A DNA stretch of 64,000 nucleotides from Saccharothrix deserti (GTDB lineage Bacteria; Actinomycetota; Actinomycetes; Mycobacteriales; Pseudonocardiaceae): positions 1-64,000 of the forward strand of contig NZ_VKAB01000033.1 of assembly GCF_009769385.1 (NCBI RefSeq), written 5' to 3'. Position numbers and translations under genes: made by a program. The notes beneath the pieces were generated by a model. It did no database searches. It saw nothing but the letters and a program-made list of their open reading frames with translations, and was not told the DNA's origin. Positions 37,290 through 46,629 of the stretch are shown piece after piece. The first letter of the stretch is position 1, and every line of letters begins with the position of its first letter.

Positions 37290-38603
37290 ATGGCCCGTAT
37301 GCGATGGATCATCGGGTTGGCGCTCATCCTGGTCCTGCCGGCAGCACCGGCCACGGCGGCCACACCGCCCGGTGACCAGCCGCTACCCGGCTACACGATC
37401 AACAACCCACCGCTGCCACCCGCCCAGATCGGCGGCCAACCGTCACGGGTCCTGCAAGGCGTGCACGAGCACGCCGCCTACACCATCGAGGTCCCGCCGC
37501 GCTGGAACGGCCGCCTCGCCATGTGGGCCCACGGCTACCGCGGCGCGAGCACCGTCCTCACCGTCGACCCACCCGCCTACGGCCTGCGCCAGAAGCTCCT
37601 CGACCAGGGCTTCGCCTGGGCCGCCTCCAGCTACTACGCCAACAACTACGACGTGAAAGCGGGCGTCCTCAGCACGCACGGCCTGGCCAGGCACTTCCGC
37701 GAACTGGTGGGCAAACCCAAGGACACCTTCATCGTCGGCATCTCCATGGGCGGCCACGTCATCGGCCGGTCCCTGGAGCAGTTCCCCGGCTTCTACAAAG
37801 CCGCCCTGCCGATGTGCGGTGTGCTCGGCGACCAGGAGCTGTTCGACTTCTTCTACGACTTCAACCTCACCGCGCAAGCCGTCAGCGGCATCCGCGCCTG
37901 GCCGGCGCCGGACGACTACCTGAGCGCGGTCGTCCCCCGCATCCAGGCTGAACTCGGCCTGAACGGCACCCCGAACGAGCGCGGCGCGCAGTTCGTCTCC
38001 ATCGTCACCAACCGCAGCGGCGGGCCACGTCCCGGCGCGGCGCCGGCGTTCACGTTCTGGAAGGACTTCCTGTTCGGCCTTCTCGCGGGCTCGTCGTCCG
38101 GCGACGGCCTGTCGACCAATCCCGGTCAGGTGGCCACCAACGCCACGACCCGGTACGAGCCGAACACGCCGGTCGACGTGAACCGAGAGGTCGAGCGCGT
38201 CCTCCCGGAGAACTGGAAGGCCCGCGTCACGCCGAAGCTGACCGAGGTGCCGCGCATCGCCGGCCGCCCGACCGCGCCGGTGCTGTCGCTGCACGGCCTG
38301 GGCGACCTGTTCGTGCCGTTCTCGATGGAGCAGATCTACGAGCGGGACGTGCGGCGCAACGGCCGCGACCACCTGCTCGCGCAGCGGGCGATCCGCGCGG
38401 TCAACCACTGCGAGTTCAGCCCGAACGAGGTCGGCACCGCCTGGGACGACCTGGTGGAGTGGGCGGACACCGGCCGCCGCCCCGCCGCGGACGTCGTGGA
38501 CGACCCGGCGGTCGTCGCCGCGCCGAACTACGGCTGCCGCTTCAGCGACCCCGCCGCCTACAACGAGCCGAACACCACCCGCCGCCTGTTCCCGGCCTGC
38601 TAG
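37290..38603 (+). CDS. Secreted alpha/beta hydrolase (phthalyl amidase-like)
   Basis: A 437-residue protein with a signal peptide (IIGLALILVLPAAPATA). The elbow FIVGISMGGHVIG gives the nucleophile Ser, LHGLGDLFVPF the acid region and NHCEFSPNE the His. Starts six bases after the GNAT gene, so it may be co-transcribed. Extracellular ester or amide hydrolysis is expected. Similarity to phthalyl-amidase-like or tannase-like secreted hydrolases is from memory and moderate. Confidence 0.8.
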   Translation: MARMRWIIGLALILVLPAAPATAATPPGDQPLPGYTINNPPLPPAQIGGQPSRVLQGVHEHAAYTIEVPPRWNGRLAMWAHGYRGASTVLTVDPPAYGLRQKLLDQGFAWAASSYYANNYDVKAGVLSTHGLARHFRELVGKPKDTFIVGISMGGHVIGRSLEQFPGFYKAALPMCGVLGDQELFDFFYDFNLTAQAVSGIRAWPAPDDYLSAVVPRIQAELGLNGTPNERGAQFVSIVTNRSGGPRPGAAPAFTFWKDFLFGLLAGSSSGDGLSTNPGQVATNATTRYEPNTPVDVNREVERVLPENWKARVTPKLTEVPRIAGRPTAPVLSLHGLGDLFVPFSMEQIYERDVRRNGRDHLLAQRAIRAVNHCEFSPNEVGTAWDDLVEWADTGRRPAADVVDDPAVVAAPNYGCRFSDPAAYNEPNTTRRLFPAC

Positions 38604-38790
38604 CCGACGCGGCTTTCTGCTGAAACCGCAGGCGAGAAGGCTGCACCAGGGGATACGCGCGCCGGTCGGCGAGGTCCTGGCCGAGGTCGGGGTGTCGGAC
38701 GTGGCGCTGGAGACCGATGCGGCGGCCCCTTGACGGCGTGCGGGCCGCTCGGGCTAGCGTGAGGAAAACGCTTACCGGGGGAGGCGTGGC

Positions 38791-40077
38791 ATGGCACGCA
38801 GGCGTTACGCGGTCGTGGGCACCGGCGCACGGGCCGAGCAGCACATCGACGCGATCGTCCAGCACGCGGAGTTCGGGGAACTGGTCGCGTTCTGCGACGT
38901 GAACCCGACCCGCATGGCCGTGCACAACGAACGCCTCGACCAGCCCGTGCCGACCTACGCGGCCGAGGACTTCCTCCGGATGATCGAGGCCGAGCGGGTC
39001 GACGTCGTCGTGGTCACCACCGTCGACCGGCACCACGACACCTACGTCGTCGAGGCGCTGGACGCGGGCTGCGACGTCGTCACCGAGAAGCCGATGACGG
39101 TCGACGCGCCGAGCGTCGGCAAGATCTTCGACGCGGTGGAGCGCAACGACGGCCAGGTCACCGTCACGTTCAACTACCGGTACAACCCGGTGCACGAGAA
39201 GGTCCGCGAACTGCTGACCGGCGGCGCGGTCGGCGAGATCGGCTCGGTGCACTTCGAGTGGCTGCTGGACGTCCGCCACGGCGCCGACTACTTCCGCCGC
39301 TGGCACCGCGACAAGGCCAACTCCGGCGGCCTGATGGTGCACAAGGCCACGCACCACTTCGACCTGCTCAACTGGTGGGTCGACTCGGTGCCGGAAGTCG
39401 TGTACGCGCACGGGCGGCTCTTCTTCTACGGCGACGAGAACGGCAAACGCCACGGCTACCACCGCCCCTACGAACGGGTGCACGGCTCGCCGGAGGCGCG
39501 GAACGACCCGTTCGCGCTGCACATCGAGCGCAACGACTGGCTGCGCCGGTTGTACCTCGATGCCGAGCACGAGGACGGCTACCGGCGCGACCAGAACCCG
39601 TTCGCCCCCGGTGTGTCCATTGAGGACGACATGTCTGTGCTGGTCCGCTACGCCAACGGCGCCAACCTGACCTACCACCTGACGGCCTACTCGCCGTGGG
39701 AGGGCTACCGGCTGATGGTCAACGGCAGCCGGGGGCGGCTCGAACTGGAGGTCGTCGAGAACACCTGGGTCAGCGGCCAGCAGCCCGCCGTGCACGGCAA
39801 GGAGGCCAACCCTGAGGAGGGCTGGGCCAGGCTGACCGTCCAGCCGCTGTTCGAACGGGCCCGCGAGATCCCACTGGAGTCCGGCGGCGACGGGCACGGC
39901 GGCGCGGACCGCCGGATGACCGAAGTCCTCTACGGAGCACCCGACCAACCGGACCCCCTCGGCCGCCACGCCACTCACCGCGACGGTGCGCTCTCCCTGC
40001 TGACCGGCTTCGCCGCCAACCGCAGCTTCGAGACCGGTGAGCCCGTGCGCGTGGTGGACCTGCTCGACCTCCGCTAG
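38791..40077 (+). CDS. Gfo/Idh/MocA-family oxidoreductase
   Basis: A 428-residue NAD(P)-dependent oxidoreductase. N-terminal Rossmann fold with YAVVGTGARAEQHIDAI, the conserved catalytic-region EKP (VVTEKPMTVD) at about 106, and the C-terminal substrate domain with SGGLMVHKATHHFDLLNWWVDS, which holds the usual Lys/His positions. Acts on a sugar or inositol-like substrate. No sugar transport genes are adjacent. GGGGGAGGCGTGGC precedes ATG 38791. Confidence 0.92.
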   Translation: MARRRYAVVGTGARAEQHIDAIVQHAEFGELVAFCDVNPTRMAVHNERLDQPVPTYAAEDFLRMIEAERVDVVVVTTVDRHHDTYVVEALDAGCDVVTEKPMTVDAPSVGKIFDAVERNDGQVTVTFNYRYNPVHEKVRELLTGGAVGEIGSVHFEWLLDVRHGADYFRRWHRDKANSGGLMVHKATHHFDLLNWWVDSVPEVVYAHGRLFFYGDENGKRHGYHRPYERVHGSPEARNDPFALHIERNDWLRRLYLDAEHEDGYRRDQNPFAPGVSIEDDMSVLVRYANGANLTYHLTAYSPWEGYRLMVNGSRGRLELEVVENTWVSGQQPAVHGKEANPEEGWARLTVQPLFERAREIPLESGGDGHGGADRRMTEVLYGAPDQPDPLGRHATHRDGALSLLTGFAANRSFETGEPVRVVDLLDLR

Positions 40078-40193
40078 CCTCCGCCCGGCCCGTCAGTCCG
40101 CGCCGATCACCGTTGGTTCGCTCACTCGGGTGATCTTCGCTCCGTGTTCCGCAGTCTTCACCGAGGGTTGCGGCGCGGCGGTAGCCTGGCTCG

Positions 40194-40790
40194 GTGCCGC
40201 TCTTGGGACCAGCCGACGAGTTGCCGCACCCGCCGCGCCGGGTGCTCGTGGCCGGCACGTCCGGCTCGGGGAAATCGACGCTCGCGAGCCTCGTCGCACG
40301 CACTCTCGGCCTGTCCTATGTGGAAATGGACTCGCTGTTCCACGGTCCACAGTGGACGCCGAGACCGGAGTTCGAGGCGGACGTGCGCCGATTCCTCAAA
40401 CAAGGCGCGTGGGCCACGGAGTGGCAGTACAGCCTGGCGCGGCCGCTGCTGCTGGAGCAAGCCGACACCCTGGTCTGGTTGGACCACCCGCGGCACGTGG
40501 TGATGCGCCGGGTGGCGGTGCGCACGGCGGTGCGCCGGTTCCGCCGCCAGGAACTGTGGAACGGCAACGTCGAACCGCCCCTGCACACGGTGTTCACCGA
40601 TCCCGAGCACCTGCTGCGGTGGGCGTGGAAATCTCACCGCCGCACCGGTGAACGGGTCCGCGGCGTGCTCGAAGGCCGGCACGGCGATCGACTCGCGGTG
40701 GTGCGGCTGCGGGGGCAGCGTGAGGTCGACCAATGGCGGTCCGGACCTCTGCGTCGGGCCGCGGAACGCGGCGAGGAGTCGGTGCGATGA
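40194..40790 (+). CDS. P-loop kinase-like protein (adenylate-kinase/FlaR-type)
   Basis: A 198-residue P-loop NTPase: VLVAGTSGSGKSTLASLVARTLGLSYVEMDSLFHGPQWTPRPEF follows the pattern of 'DNA topology modulation FlaR'-like small kinases (GxSGSGKS, then Asp and WxxR). ATEWQYSLARPLLLEQADTLVWLDHP is the second strand. GTG 40194 start. Overlaps the next gene by four bases. Phosphoryl acceptor unknown. Confidence 0.85.
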   Translation: MPLLGPADELPHPPRRVLVAGTSGSGKSTLASLVARTLGLSYVEMDSLFHGPQWTPRPEFEADVRRFLKQGAWATEWQYSLARPLLLEQADTLVWLDHPRHVVMRRVAVRTAVRRFRRQELWNGNVEPPLHTVFTDPEHLLRWAWKSHRRTGERVRGVLEGRHGDRLAVVRLRGQREVDQWRSGPLRRAAERGEESVR

Positions 40791-41392
40791 GCGAGCGGAC
40801 GGCGTTGGTGCTGGGCGGCACCGGGATGCTGAAGGGGTGCGCGGACGAGCTGCTGGCCCAGGGGTGGCAGGTGGTGCTGCCCAGCCGCCGGCCCGAGGGC
40901 ACGTTGGGCAGCGCGGCGAAGGCGGCCCTGCGCGGACGCGGCCACGTGCCGCACCTGAGCCAGGCCCAGGGCGAGAAGGGCGGCCGGAAGGTGACGGTGG
41001 CGGCGGACTGGGCCCAGCCGCACGAGTTGGCGGACCGGGTCCGGGAGGTGATGGAACGGCCCGCCGACCTGCTGGTGGCGTGGGTGCACGCGAGCTACCG
41101 GGACGACGTGCTCCGGGCCGTCGCACCCCTGCTCGCGCCGCACGCCCCGGTGGTGGAGGTGCACGACAGCGGCGCCATCCACCCGGTGCACGGCGTGCCC
41201 GACCCGGCGCTGGACGGCCACCCGACGCAGCAGGTCGTACTCGGGTTCGTCCGGCACGGCGGCAAGACCCACTGGCTCAGCCACGAGGAGACGTCGGTCG
41301 GCGTGCTCGAAGCCGTGCACCGGGCCCTGGACGGCAGACCGCCGTCGGTGCACCAGGTCGGCGAGGTCGACACCTGGCTGATGCGGCACTAG
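40787..41392 (+). CDS. Short-chain dehydrogenase-like (NAD-binding fold) protein
   Basis: A 201-residue protein with LVLGGTGMLKGCADELLAQGWQVVLPSRR, a glycine-rich dinucleotide-binding start, but without the SDR Tyr-x-x-x-Lys pair, so it is probably not a classical dehydrogenase. Ends with HEETSVGVLEAVHRAL. Coupled to the kinase-like gene by ATGA overlap; both are in the same small operon. The function is unknown. Confidence 0.75.
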   Translation: MSERTALVLGGTGMLKGCADELLAQGWQVVLPSRRPEGTLGSAAKAALRGRGHVPHLSQAQGEKGGRKVTVAADWAQPHELADRVREVMERPADLLVAWVHASYRDDVLRAVAPLLAPHAPVVEVHDSGAIHPVHGVPDPALDGHPTQQVVLGFVRHGGKTHWLSHEETSVGVLEAVHRALDGRPPSVHQVGEVDTWLMRH

Positions 41393-41434
41393 GCGACGGC
41401 GACCCGGTGGAGCACCGCTACCGGTGATCGGAGC

Positions 41435-42019
41435 TCACGGCCGCAGACCCCGGACCAGCGACAACACCGACTCGCGCACCTCGGCGAGGCTCCGCTCGGG
41501 CTGGAACACCTGCCAGTCCAGCGCGATCACCAGCAGCGTGCCGAACAACGCCGCCGACGCCGTCCCGACCTGCACGCCGTCGGGCAGCCGACCGGCGTCG
41601 GACAGCCGCTGCATCTGGCCGCGCACGATGGACACGATGTCGTCGCGCAGCAGGCTCAACGTGCCGTGCCACTGGCCGGGCGTGCGCCACAGCTCGGACA
41701 CCAGCAACTGCCCGAACGCCGGGTACTCGGCGAAGAACCCGAGCATCCCGTCCACCAGCGTCGCCATCGCCGAGGACGTCTCGTCCTCCTCCTCGGCAAC
41801 TCGAAGCCGGGCGGCCAGCAGGTCGACACCGTGCCGCAGCAGCGCGTCGACCAGCGCGTCCTTGCTGGCGAAGTTGTAGTAGACCGTCCCCTTCGCCACC
41901 CCGGCCTCGGCGGCGATCTCCTCCACCGTCACGCTCGCCGCACCCCGTTCACCGACCAGCCGCAGCGCGGCGTCGAACAGCTTCTGCTTGGTCGCCGCGG
42001 TGCGACCGGGGCGGGTCAC
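41435..42019 (-). CDS. TetR-family repressor of the YhgE/Pip operon
   Basis: A 194-residue regulator. The HTH is in ASVTVEEIAAEAGVAKGTVYYNFASKDALVDALL, and the C-terminal ligand domain is all-helical. GTG 42019 overlaps the exporter stop. The likely operator is the perfect palindrome at 44559-44582 upstream of the first gene of the operon, so it would autoregulate. Confidence 0.92.
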   Translation of the reverse strand: MTRPGRTAATKQKLFDAALRLVGERGAASVTVEEIAAEAGVAKGTVYYNFASKDALVDALLRHGVDLLAARLRVAEEEDETSSAMATLVDGMLGFFAEYPAFGQLLVSELWRTPGQWHGTLSLLRDDIVSIVRGQMQRLSDAGRLPDGVQVGTASAALFGTLLVIALDWQVFQPERSLAEVRESVLSLVRGLRP

Positions 42020-43911
42020 AGCACCAACTCGGGCTTGAGGCGAGACGGGGTCCACACCCGCTGCTTGTACGCGGCGAGCGTCGCCAAGGCAAGGCCCGCG
42101 ACGAGGTAGCCGACGAGGATCAGCGCGTCCCGGCCGACGCCGCCCAGCGACCCGCCGTACATGAGGTGCCGCAGCCCGTCCACGGCGTAACCCATGGGCA
42201 GCCCGTGGTGCAGCGGGTACAGCGGCACCGGGATGGTCTGCCACGGGAACGTGCCGCCCGCGCTGACCAGCTGCAGGATCAGCAGCACCAGGCCGATGAA
42301 CTTGCCGACCGCGCCGAACAGGGCGTTCAACGCGTGCAGCACCGCCACGAACGTCGCCGACACCAGCAGCAGGAACCCCAACGTGCCCAGCGGGTGCGAC
42401 GGCCGGATGTCCACCACCAGCGTCACCACGGCGAACATCACCACCACCTGCGCCGCACCCAGCAGCACGCCGGGCAGCCACCCGCCCAGAGCCACCCGCA
42501 ACGGCGACCGCCCGCCCGCGAGCCCACGCCGGGACAGCGGCCTGAGCAGCAGGAACAGCACGAACGCGCCGATCCACGTTGCCAACCCGAGGAAGAACGG
42601 CGCCAGACCCGCGCCGTAGCTGCCCGCGGACGTCTGGCTCACCCCGCGCACGTTCACCGGGTCGCCGATGGTCTGCGCGGTCGACTCACGGGTCGGGTCG
42701 TCGGGGTTGGGGATTTCCGAGACGCCCGCGGCCAGCCCGTCGCGCAACTGGTTCGACCCGTCCACCAGCTGCTTCTCGCCGTCGCGCAGCTGACCCGCGC
42801 CGTCGCGCACTTGCACCGCGCCGGACGCGACCTGTGCCGCGCCGTCGTTCAGCCTGGTGACGGCGTCGGTCAACGCGGGCGTGCTCGCGGCCAGCTGTGC
42901 CGCGCCGTCGGACACCTGCTTCGCGCCGTTCGCCAACGTCCGCAGCTGCCCGGCCGCGCCCTGGACCTTGCCGTTCGCGTCGTCCACGGGCTTGCGGACC
43001 TCGCCCAACGCCCCGAGCACGCGTTGCACTTCTTCGTCGGAGAACCCGAGCGCACGCAGCCGCGTCGCCACGTCCCCGTTCACCGCGTCCAGCCGGTTGA
43101 CCAGGTCCTGGGCCTTGACGGCGTAGTCCTCGGCGGTCTGCGCGACCGTCTCGTTCCCGTCGGCGACCTGGCGAGCGCCGGACGCCAGCTGCTGCGCCTT
43201 CACCGGCAGGTCGGAAGTCGAGTCACGCAACTGCCTGAGACCGGACGACACCCGGGAAGCGCCGGAAGCCAGGGAAACGCTGCCGTCCGCGAGCTGCTGC
43301 GCCCCGTTGTAGGCGTCCTGCTGGCCGGTGGCGAGCTTCGTCGCGCCGTCGGCGGCCTCGGCGGTCTTCTGCCGGATCGTGGAGAAGCCGAGCAGCAGCT
43401 TGTCCGCGGCCTCCGCGCCGACCTTCACCGACACCGACCGGCGCACCTCGGCGACGACCTGGTCGGCGATCGTGGAGCCCAGGTAGTTGTTCGCGTCGTT
43501 GGTGGTCAGCACGATGACGCCCTGGCGGGGCGTGAAGTCGCCGGACGACAGCAGGGCCTGGGAGAAGTCCTCGGGCAGGGTCAGCGCGAACGTGTAGGTC
43601 CCGTTGCGCACGCCCTCCTCGGCCTCCGCCGCGTCCACCCGGTGCCAGTCGAACTTGTCGCCGTTCACCAGCTCCTCGGCCACGTCGTGGCCCGCGTCCA
43701 GGCGCGTGCCGTCGCTCGCGGTCGCGCCCTTGTCCTCCACGACCAGCGCGGCGGGCACCTGGTTGAGGTGCGCGTACGGGTCTTTGTTGGCGTACAGGTA
43801 CAGCGCCGCGTAGAGCAGCGGCACCAGCGTCAACGCCAGCACCGCCAGCTTCGGCAGCTTGCCGGAGGTGATCCGGCGCAGCTCGTTGAACGCCATCCGG
43901 ACGGCGGTCAC
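42016..43911 (-). CDS. YhgE/Pip-family membrane exporter-like protein
   Basis: A 631-residue protein. A TM helix near 20-40 is followed by a large extracytoplasmic domain (40-440) with long coiled-coil-like repeats of the form LxxGAxQVxxGAxQLxDG, typical of YhgE/Pip (phage infection protein) relatives. Five or six TM helices lie at 440-630. The family is related to MmpL/ABC-2-type exporters; some members are phage-adsorption or toxin-export-linked. Operon with an ATPase-like gene upstream and tetR downstream, each overlapping by four bases. Confidence 0.88.
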   Translation of the reverse strand: MTAVRMAFNELRRITSGKLPKLAVLALTLVPLLYAALYLYANKDPYAHLNQVPAALVVEDKGATASDGTRLDAGHDVAEELVNGDKFDWHRVDAAEAEEGVRNGTYTFALTLPEDFSQALLSSGDFTPRQGVIVLTTNDANNYLGSTIADQVVAEVRRSVSVKVGAEAADKLLLGFSTIRQKTAEAADGATKLATGQQDAYNGAQQLADGSVSLASGASRVSSGLRQLRDSTSDLPVKAQQLASGARQVADGNETVAQTAEDYAVKAQDLVNRLDAVNGDVATRLRALGFSDEEVQRVLGALGEVRKPVDDANGKVQGAAGQLRTLANGAKQVSDGAAQLAASTPALTDAVTRLNDGAAQVASGAVQVRDGAGQLRDGEKQLVDGSNQLRDGLAAGVSEIPNPDDPTRESTAQTIGDPVNVRGVSQTSAGSYGAGLAPFFLGLATWIGAFVLFLLLRPLSRRGLAGGRSPLRVALGGWLPGVLLGAAQVVVMFAVVTLVVDIRPSHPLGTLGFLLLVSATFVAVLHALNALFGAVGKFIGLVLLILQLVSAGGTFPWQTIPVPLYPLHHGLPMGYAVDGLRHLMYGGSLGGVGRDALILVGYLVAGLALATLAAYKQRVWTPSRLKPELVL

Positions 43912-44546
43912 TCGGACTCCTCGGGAACGTTGTCCGCGCCGATCCGCGCGGCGGGGGCGTCCAGCGCCTCACCGGAAAGGACGGACGCGCTGGTCGTGGT
44001 GCAGAGGGCGATCACGGACCGGTCGGGTGTCACGTGCCCGCGCGCCAGCTCCCACCAGCCCTTCGGGTCGCCGTGGTAGCGGTCGGGGCTGTCCAGCACG
44101 AGGGTCGTCGCGCCGGGGCGGCCGGCGGCCAGCTCCAGCATCAGCGCGCACCGGGTGGCGGCCGGGACCTGCTCGAACCGGTGGTCCAGGTACTCGTCCG
44201 CACCCCGCCCGACCAGCCAGTCGGCCACCGCCTTGCGGCCGCTGCGGGCGCCGTTCATGGCCAGTTCCTCGCCGACCACGCCGGCCAGCGTCAGCGACGC
44301 CTCGGGCTCGGTGACGTCGGGGGAGTCCACCAGCACGACCCGTTTGCGCAGCTCGGCGGGCGAGGGGGAGACGTCGCCGGTGCTCGGGCGCATCCGCCCG
44401 GACAGCACCAGGCCGAGTGCGGTGTGGCCCGCGCCGGGGTCGCCGGCCACCAGCACCAGCTCACCCGGCTTGACCAGCAGGGACGTCGGCTTCAACAGCG
44501 GGCCGTGCGGCCCGGTGACGCCGACGCGCCGAGCGTGGATCTCCAC
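43908..44546 (-). CDS. ABC-type ATPase-like protein with Lys-to-His Walker A
   Basis: A 212-residue protein starting at GTG 44546, fixed by AAGGAGGT four bases further upstream. It has the N-terminal ABC core (VEIHARRVGVTGPHGPLLKPTSLLVKPGELVLVAGDPGAG) but the P-loop reads GDPGAGHTAL: the invariant Lys is His41. Walker B-like TTLVLDSPDRYHG lacks the catalytic Glu, and there is no LSGGQ signature. It is followed by the YhgE gene in the same operon. Degenerate P-loops of this GHTA type recur with YhgE/Pip exporters in actinobacteria, by my recollection. ATP binding is doubtful. Confidence 0.8.
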   Translation of the reverse strand: MEIHARRVGVTGPHGPLLKPTSLLVKPGELVLVAGDPGAGHTALGLVLSGRMRPSTGDVSPSPAELRKRVVLVDSPDVTEPEASLTLAGVVGEELAMNGARSGRKAVADWLVGRGADEYLDHRFEQVPAATRCALMLELAAGRPGATTLVLDSPDRYHGDPKGWWELARGHVTPDRSVIALCTTTSASVLSGEALDAPAARIGADNVPEESE

Positions 44547-44558
44547 TGCGGGACCTCC

Positions 44559-44582
44559 TTTGAACTGACCGGTCAGTTCAAA
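44559..44582. promoter_or_regulatory. Perfect 24-bp palindrome: TetR operator candidate
   Basis: Half site TTTGAACTGACC and its exact reverse complement, with no spacer, cover 44559-44582. It lies one to three bases upstream of the AAGGAGGT SD of the ATPase-like gene. A TGACCGGTCA centre is typical of TetR sites. The tetR gene ends the operon, so a feedback loop is likely. Confidence 0.8.
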
Positions 44583-44670
44583 TAGTGGTCCGGCAAGTGT
44601 CGGATCGCAACTCGATGGGGGTGTGACATGGCACGCTGCCGGCACGAACGGTGCAAATCGTGCGAACGGC

Positions 44671-45594
44671 CTAGCGCAGCGCCCCGGCGGGGCGCACCTC
44701 CCACATCGTCCACAGTGGACGGTAACCCTGACGTGGCCAGAACACCGACGAGAGCGGGTTCGGCGGGTTGTAGTAGAGGTAGGTGCCCACCGTGCCCAGC
44801 CGCTGGAACTCGCGGTGCGCGTGCGCCATGAGCTGGCGGCCCACCCCGGTGCCCCGCGCGCCCGGCAGCACCGACACGCAGTTGACGTAACCCCAGCGGC
44901 CGTACGGCAGCCTGGTCGCCGTCCAGTTGCCCGGCTCCGACGTCACCAGCGCGCACTCGGCCAGCGCCACCGCGATGCCGTCCCGCTCGGCCAGCCACGC
45001 CGGACTGCCCGCGGCCAGCCGCTCGGCCAACGTCCGCCGCTTCAGCTCCACCGCGTCCGGCCGGTGCACCGTCGAACCCACCATGGACGAGTAGCGCAGC
45101 TCGACCAGCGCCAGGTTCAGCACCGTCTCCAGGTCCGCGATCGTGGCGCGGCGGATCGTCGCGGCGCCCGTCACCGGCGGGGCGGGCGCCTTCCGGACGG
45201 CGATCACGGTCAACGGCACCAGGCCGTGGTCCAGCAGCGCCCTGGTCGCCTCGGCGTCACGGCTCGGCCAGGTCAGCACGCACGCCGAGTCGCGCTCGGC
45301 CGGTCCGAGCAGGTCCAGCCGCTTGCGCCAGGCGCGCAGCAGCGCGTCCATGCCCGCCGCGCCGGAGGCGCCCAGCAGCGGCGTCAGCTCCCACACCTCG
45401 GTGGCCGACCAGAGCCGTGCGGGCGACCGCCGGTCGTGCACCTGGCGGTTCAACACACCCGCGACCCTCGTGCCGTCCGGCAGCGCCGCGGTGATGACGT
45501 CGCCGTCCGGCGGCGCGCCCACCGACGGGAGCAGGGGGTCGACGCGCGCGAAGCGCGCGGTCTGCGCCTCCATCAGCCCTTGACCGACGGTCAT
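44671..45594 (-). CDS. GNAT-family acetyltransferase (long form)
   Basis: A 307-residue protein with two GNAT-like halves: the N-terminal half (1-140) is divergent; the C-terminal half has VNCVSVLPGARGTGVGRQLMAHAH, the CoA-binding motif, and EFQRLGTVGTYLYYNPPNP. Follows the methyltransferase gene by 10 bases on the same strand. Such two-domain GNATs act on small molecules or peptides; the substrate is unknown. Confidence 0.85.
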   Translation of the reverse strand: MTVGQGLMEAQTARFARVDPLLPSVGAPPDGDVITAALPDGTRVAGVLNRQVHDRRSPARLWSATEVWELTPLLGASGAAGMDALLRAWRKRLDLLGPAERDSACVLTWPSRDAEATRALLDHGLVPLTVIAVRKAPAPPVTGAATIRRATIADLETVLNLALVELRYSSMVGSTVHRPDAVELKRRTLAERLAAGSPAWLAERDGIAVALAECALVTSEPGNWTATRLPYGRWGYVNCVSVLPGARGTGVGRQLMAHAHREFQRLGTVGTYLYYNPPNPLSSVFWPRQGYRPLWTMWEVRPAGALR

Positions 45595-45604
45595 GCCAGG
45601 CAGG

Positions 45605-46438
45605 CTACGTCCTCTTTCGGGTGCGGAAGATCGCGGTGCCCGGGAACAGCCTGCCGCGCAGCGGGCTCCACTGGCCCCACGTGCGGGTGTGCCAGGCGGG
45701 CCACTCCGGCTCCACCACGTCCACCAGCTCCAGGTCCGCGCCGACGAGCGCCCGCACGTAGTCCCCGGTGGTCCGGTGGTGCTCCACGTACGTCGCCCGA
45801 CCGGTGTCGTCCACCTCCACGTACGGGGTGCGGTCGAAGTACGACTGCGTGACGGTCAGCCCGCCAGGCCCCGGGTCGTCCGGGAAAATCCACCGGATCG
45901 GGTGAGTTACCGAGAACACCCACGGCGCGCCCGGCCGCAGCACCCGCGCCACCTCGCCGAACACCTCGCCCACGTCCGCCACGAACGGCACCGCGCCGAA
46001 CGCCGAGCAGGCCGCGTCGAAGCTGTCGGACGCGAACGGCAGCTGGTCCGCGCTGGCCTGCACCAGCGGCACGGCCACGCCGGTCGCCTCGTTCGCCGCC
46101 ACCGCGTGCCGCAGCATCCCGGCCGAGATGTCGAACGCCACCGCGTGCGCGCCCTGCGACGTCAGCCACCTGGCGCACGGCGCGGAGCCGCAGCCGACCT
46201 CCAGCACCCGACGTCCGCGCAGGTCACCGAGGTATCCGGCGTCCTCCTCGCGGACGCCCTCAGGGCACCAGACGAAGTCCGCCGCGCCCAGGAAGTCGCC
46301 GTGTTCGGCGTGGTAGTCGTCCGCGTCGGCGTCCCACCAGATCCGGTTGGCCGTCCGCGACTCGGCCGCGTCGACGCCCCGCTTGGCGATGCCGGTGGTG
46401 CCGAGCGCCAGTTCCGCGCTCGCGTGCTGGTCGGACAC
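45605..46438 (-). CDS. SAM-dependent class I methyltransferase
   Basis: A 277-residue methyltransferase: motif I VLEVGCGSAPCARWL, motif II region AFDISAGMLRHAV, motif IV ADQLPFASDSFDAACSAFGAVPFV, with FSVTHPIRWIFPDDPGP characteristic of the small-molecule methyltransferase group. GTG 46438, with TGGAG six bases upstream, is preferred over longer frames that run into GC-rich non-family sequence. Heads a two-gene unit with the GNAT. Confidence 0.88.
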   Translation of the reverse strand: MSDQHASAELALGTTGIAKRGVDAAESRTANRIWWDADADDYHAEHGDFLGAADFVWCPEGVREEDAGYLGDLRGRRVLEVGCGSAPCARWLTSQGAHAVAFDISAGMLRHAVAANEATGVAVPLVQASADQLPFASDSFDAACSAFGAVPFVADVGEVFGEVARVLRPGAPWVFSVTHPIRWIFPDDPGPGGLTVTQSYFDRTPYVEVDDTGRATYVEHHRTTGDYVRALVGADLELVDVVEPEWPAWHTRTWGQWSPLRGRLFPGTAIFRTRKRT

Positions 46439-46629
46439 ACTGCTCCATTCAAGGGTGCCGGTTTGCCCGGTAGACGCCGATCCGCGTACGATATCGCCCG
46501 CGTAGTGGGTTCGCGCTGTCCTGCGATCGGTGATCACACGGTGAGTCGGTCTTCGTGGTGGGGCGTGCCCTCCGCGTAGCGTTGAACCCGCAGGCCTAAA
46601 CCCCAATCCGTACCGGAGCCACCTACCTA

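Noticed and set aside
38604..38734. Plus-strand open stretch ending in ETDAAAP before the Gfo/Idh gene, possibly a gene remnant
   Set aside because: No start codon, no recognisable family and only about 40 codons; treated as intergenic.
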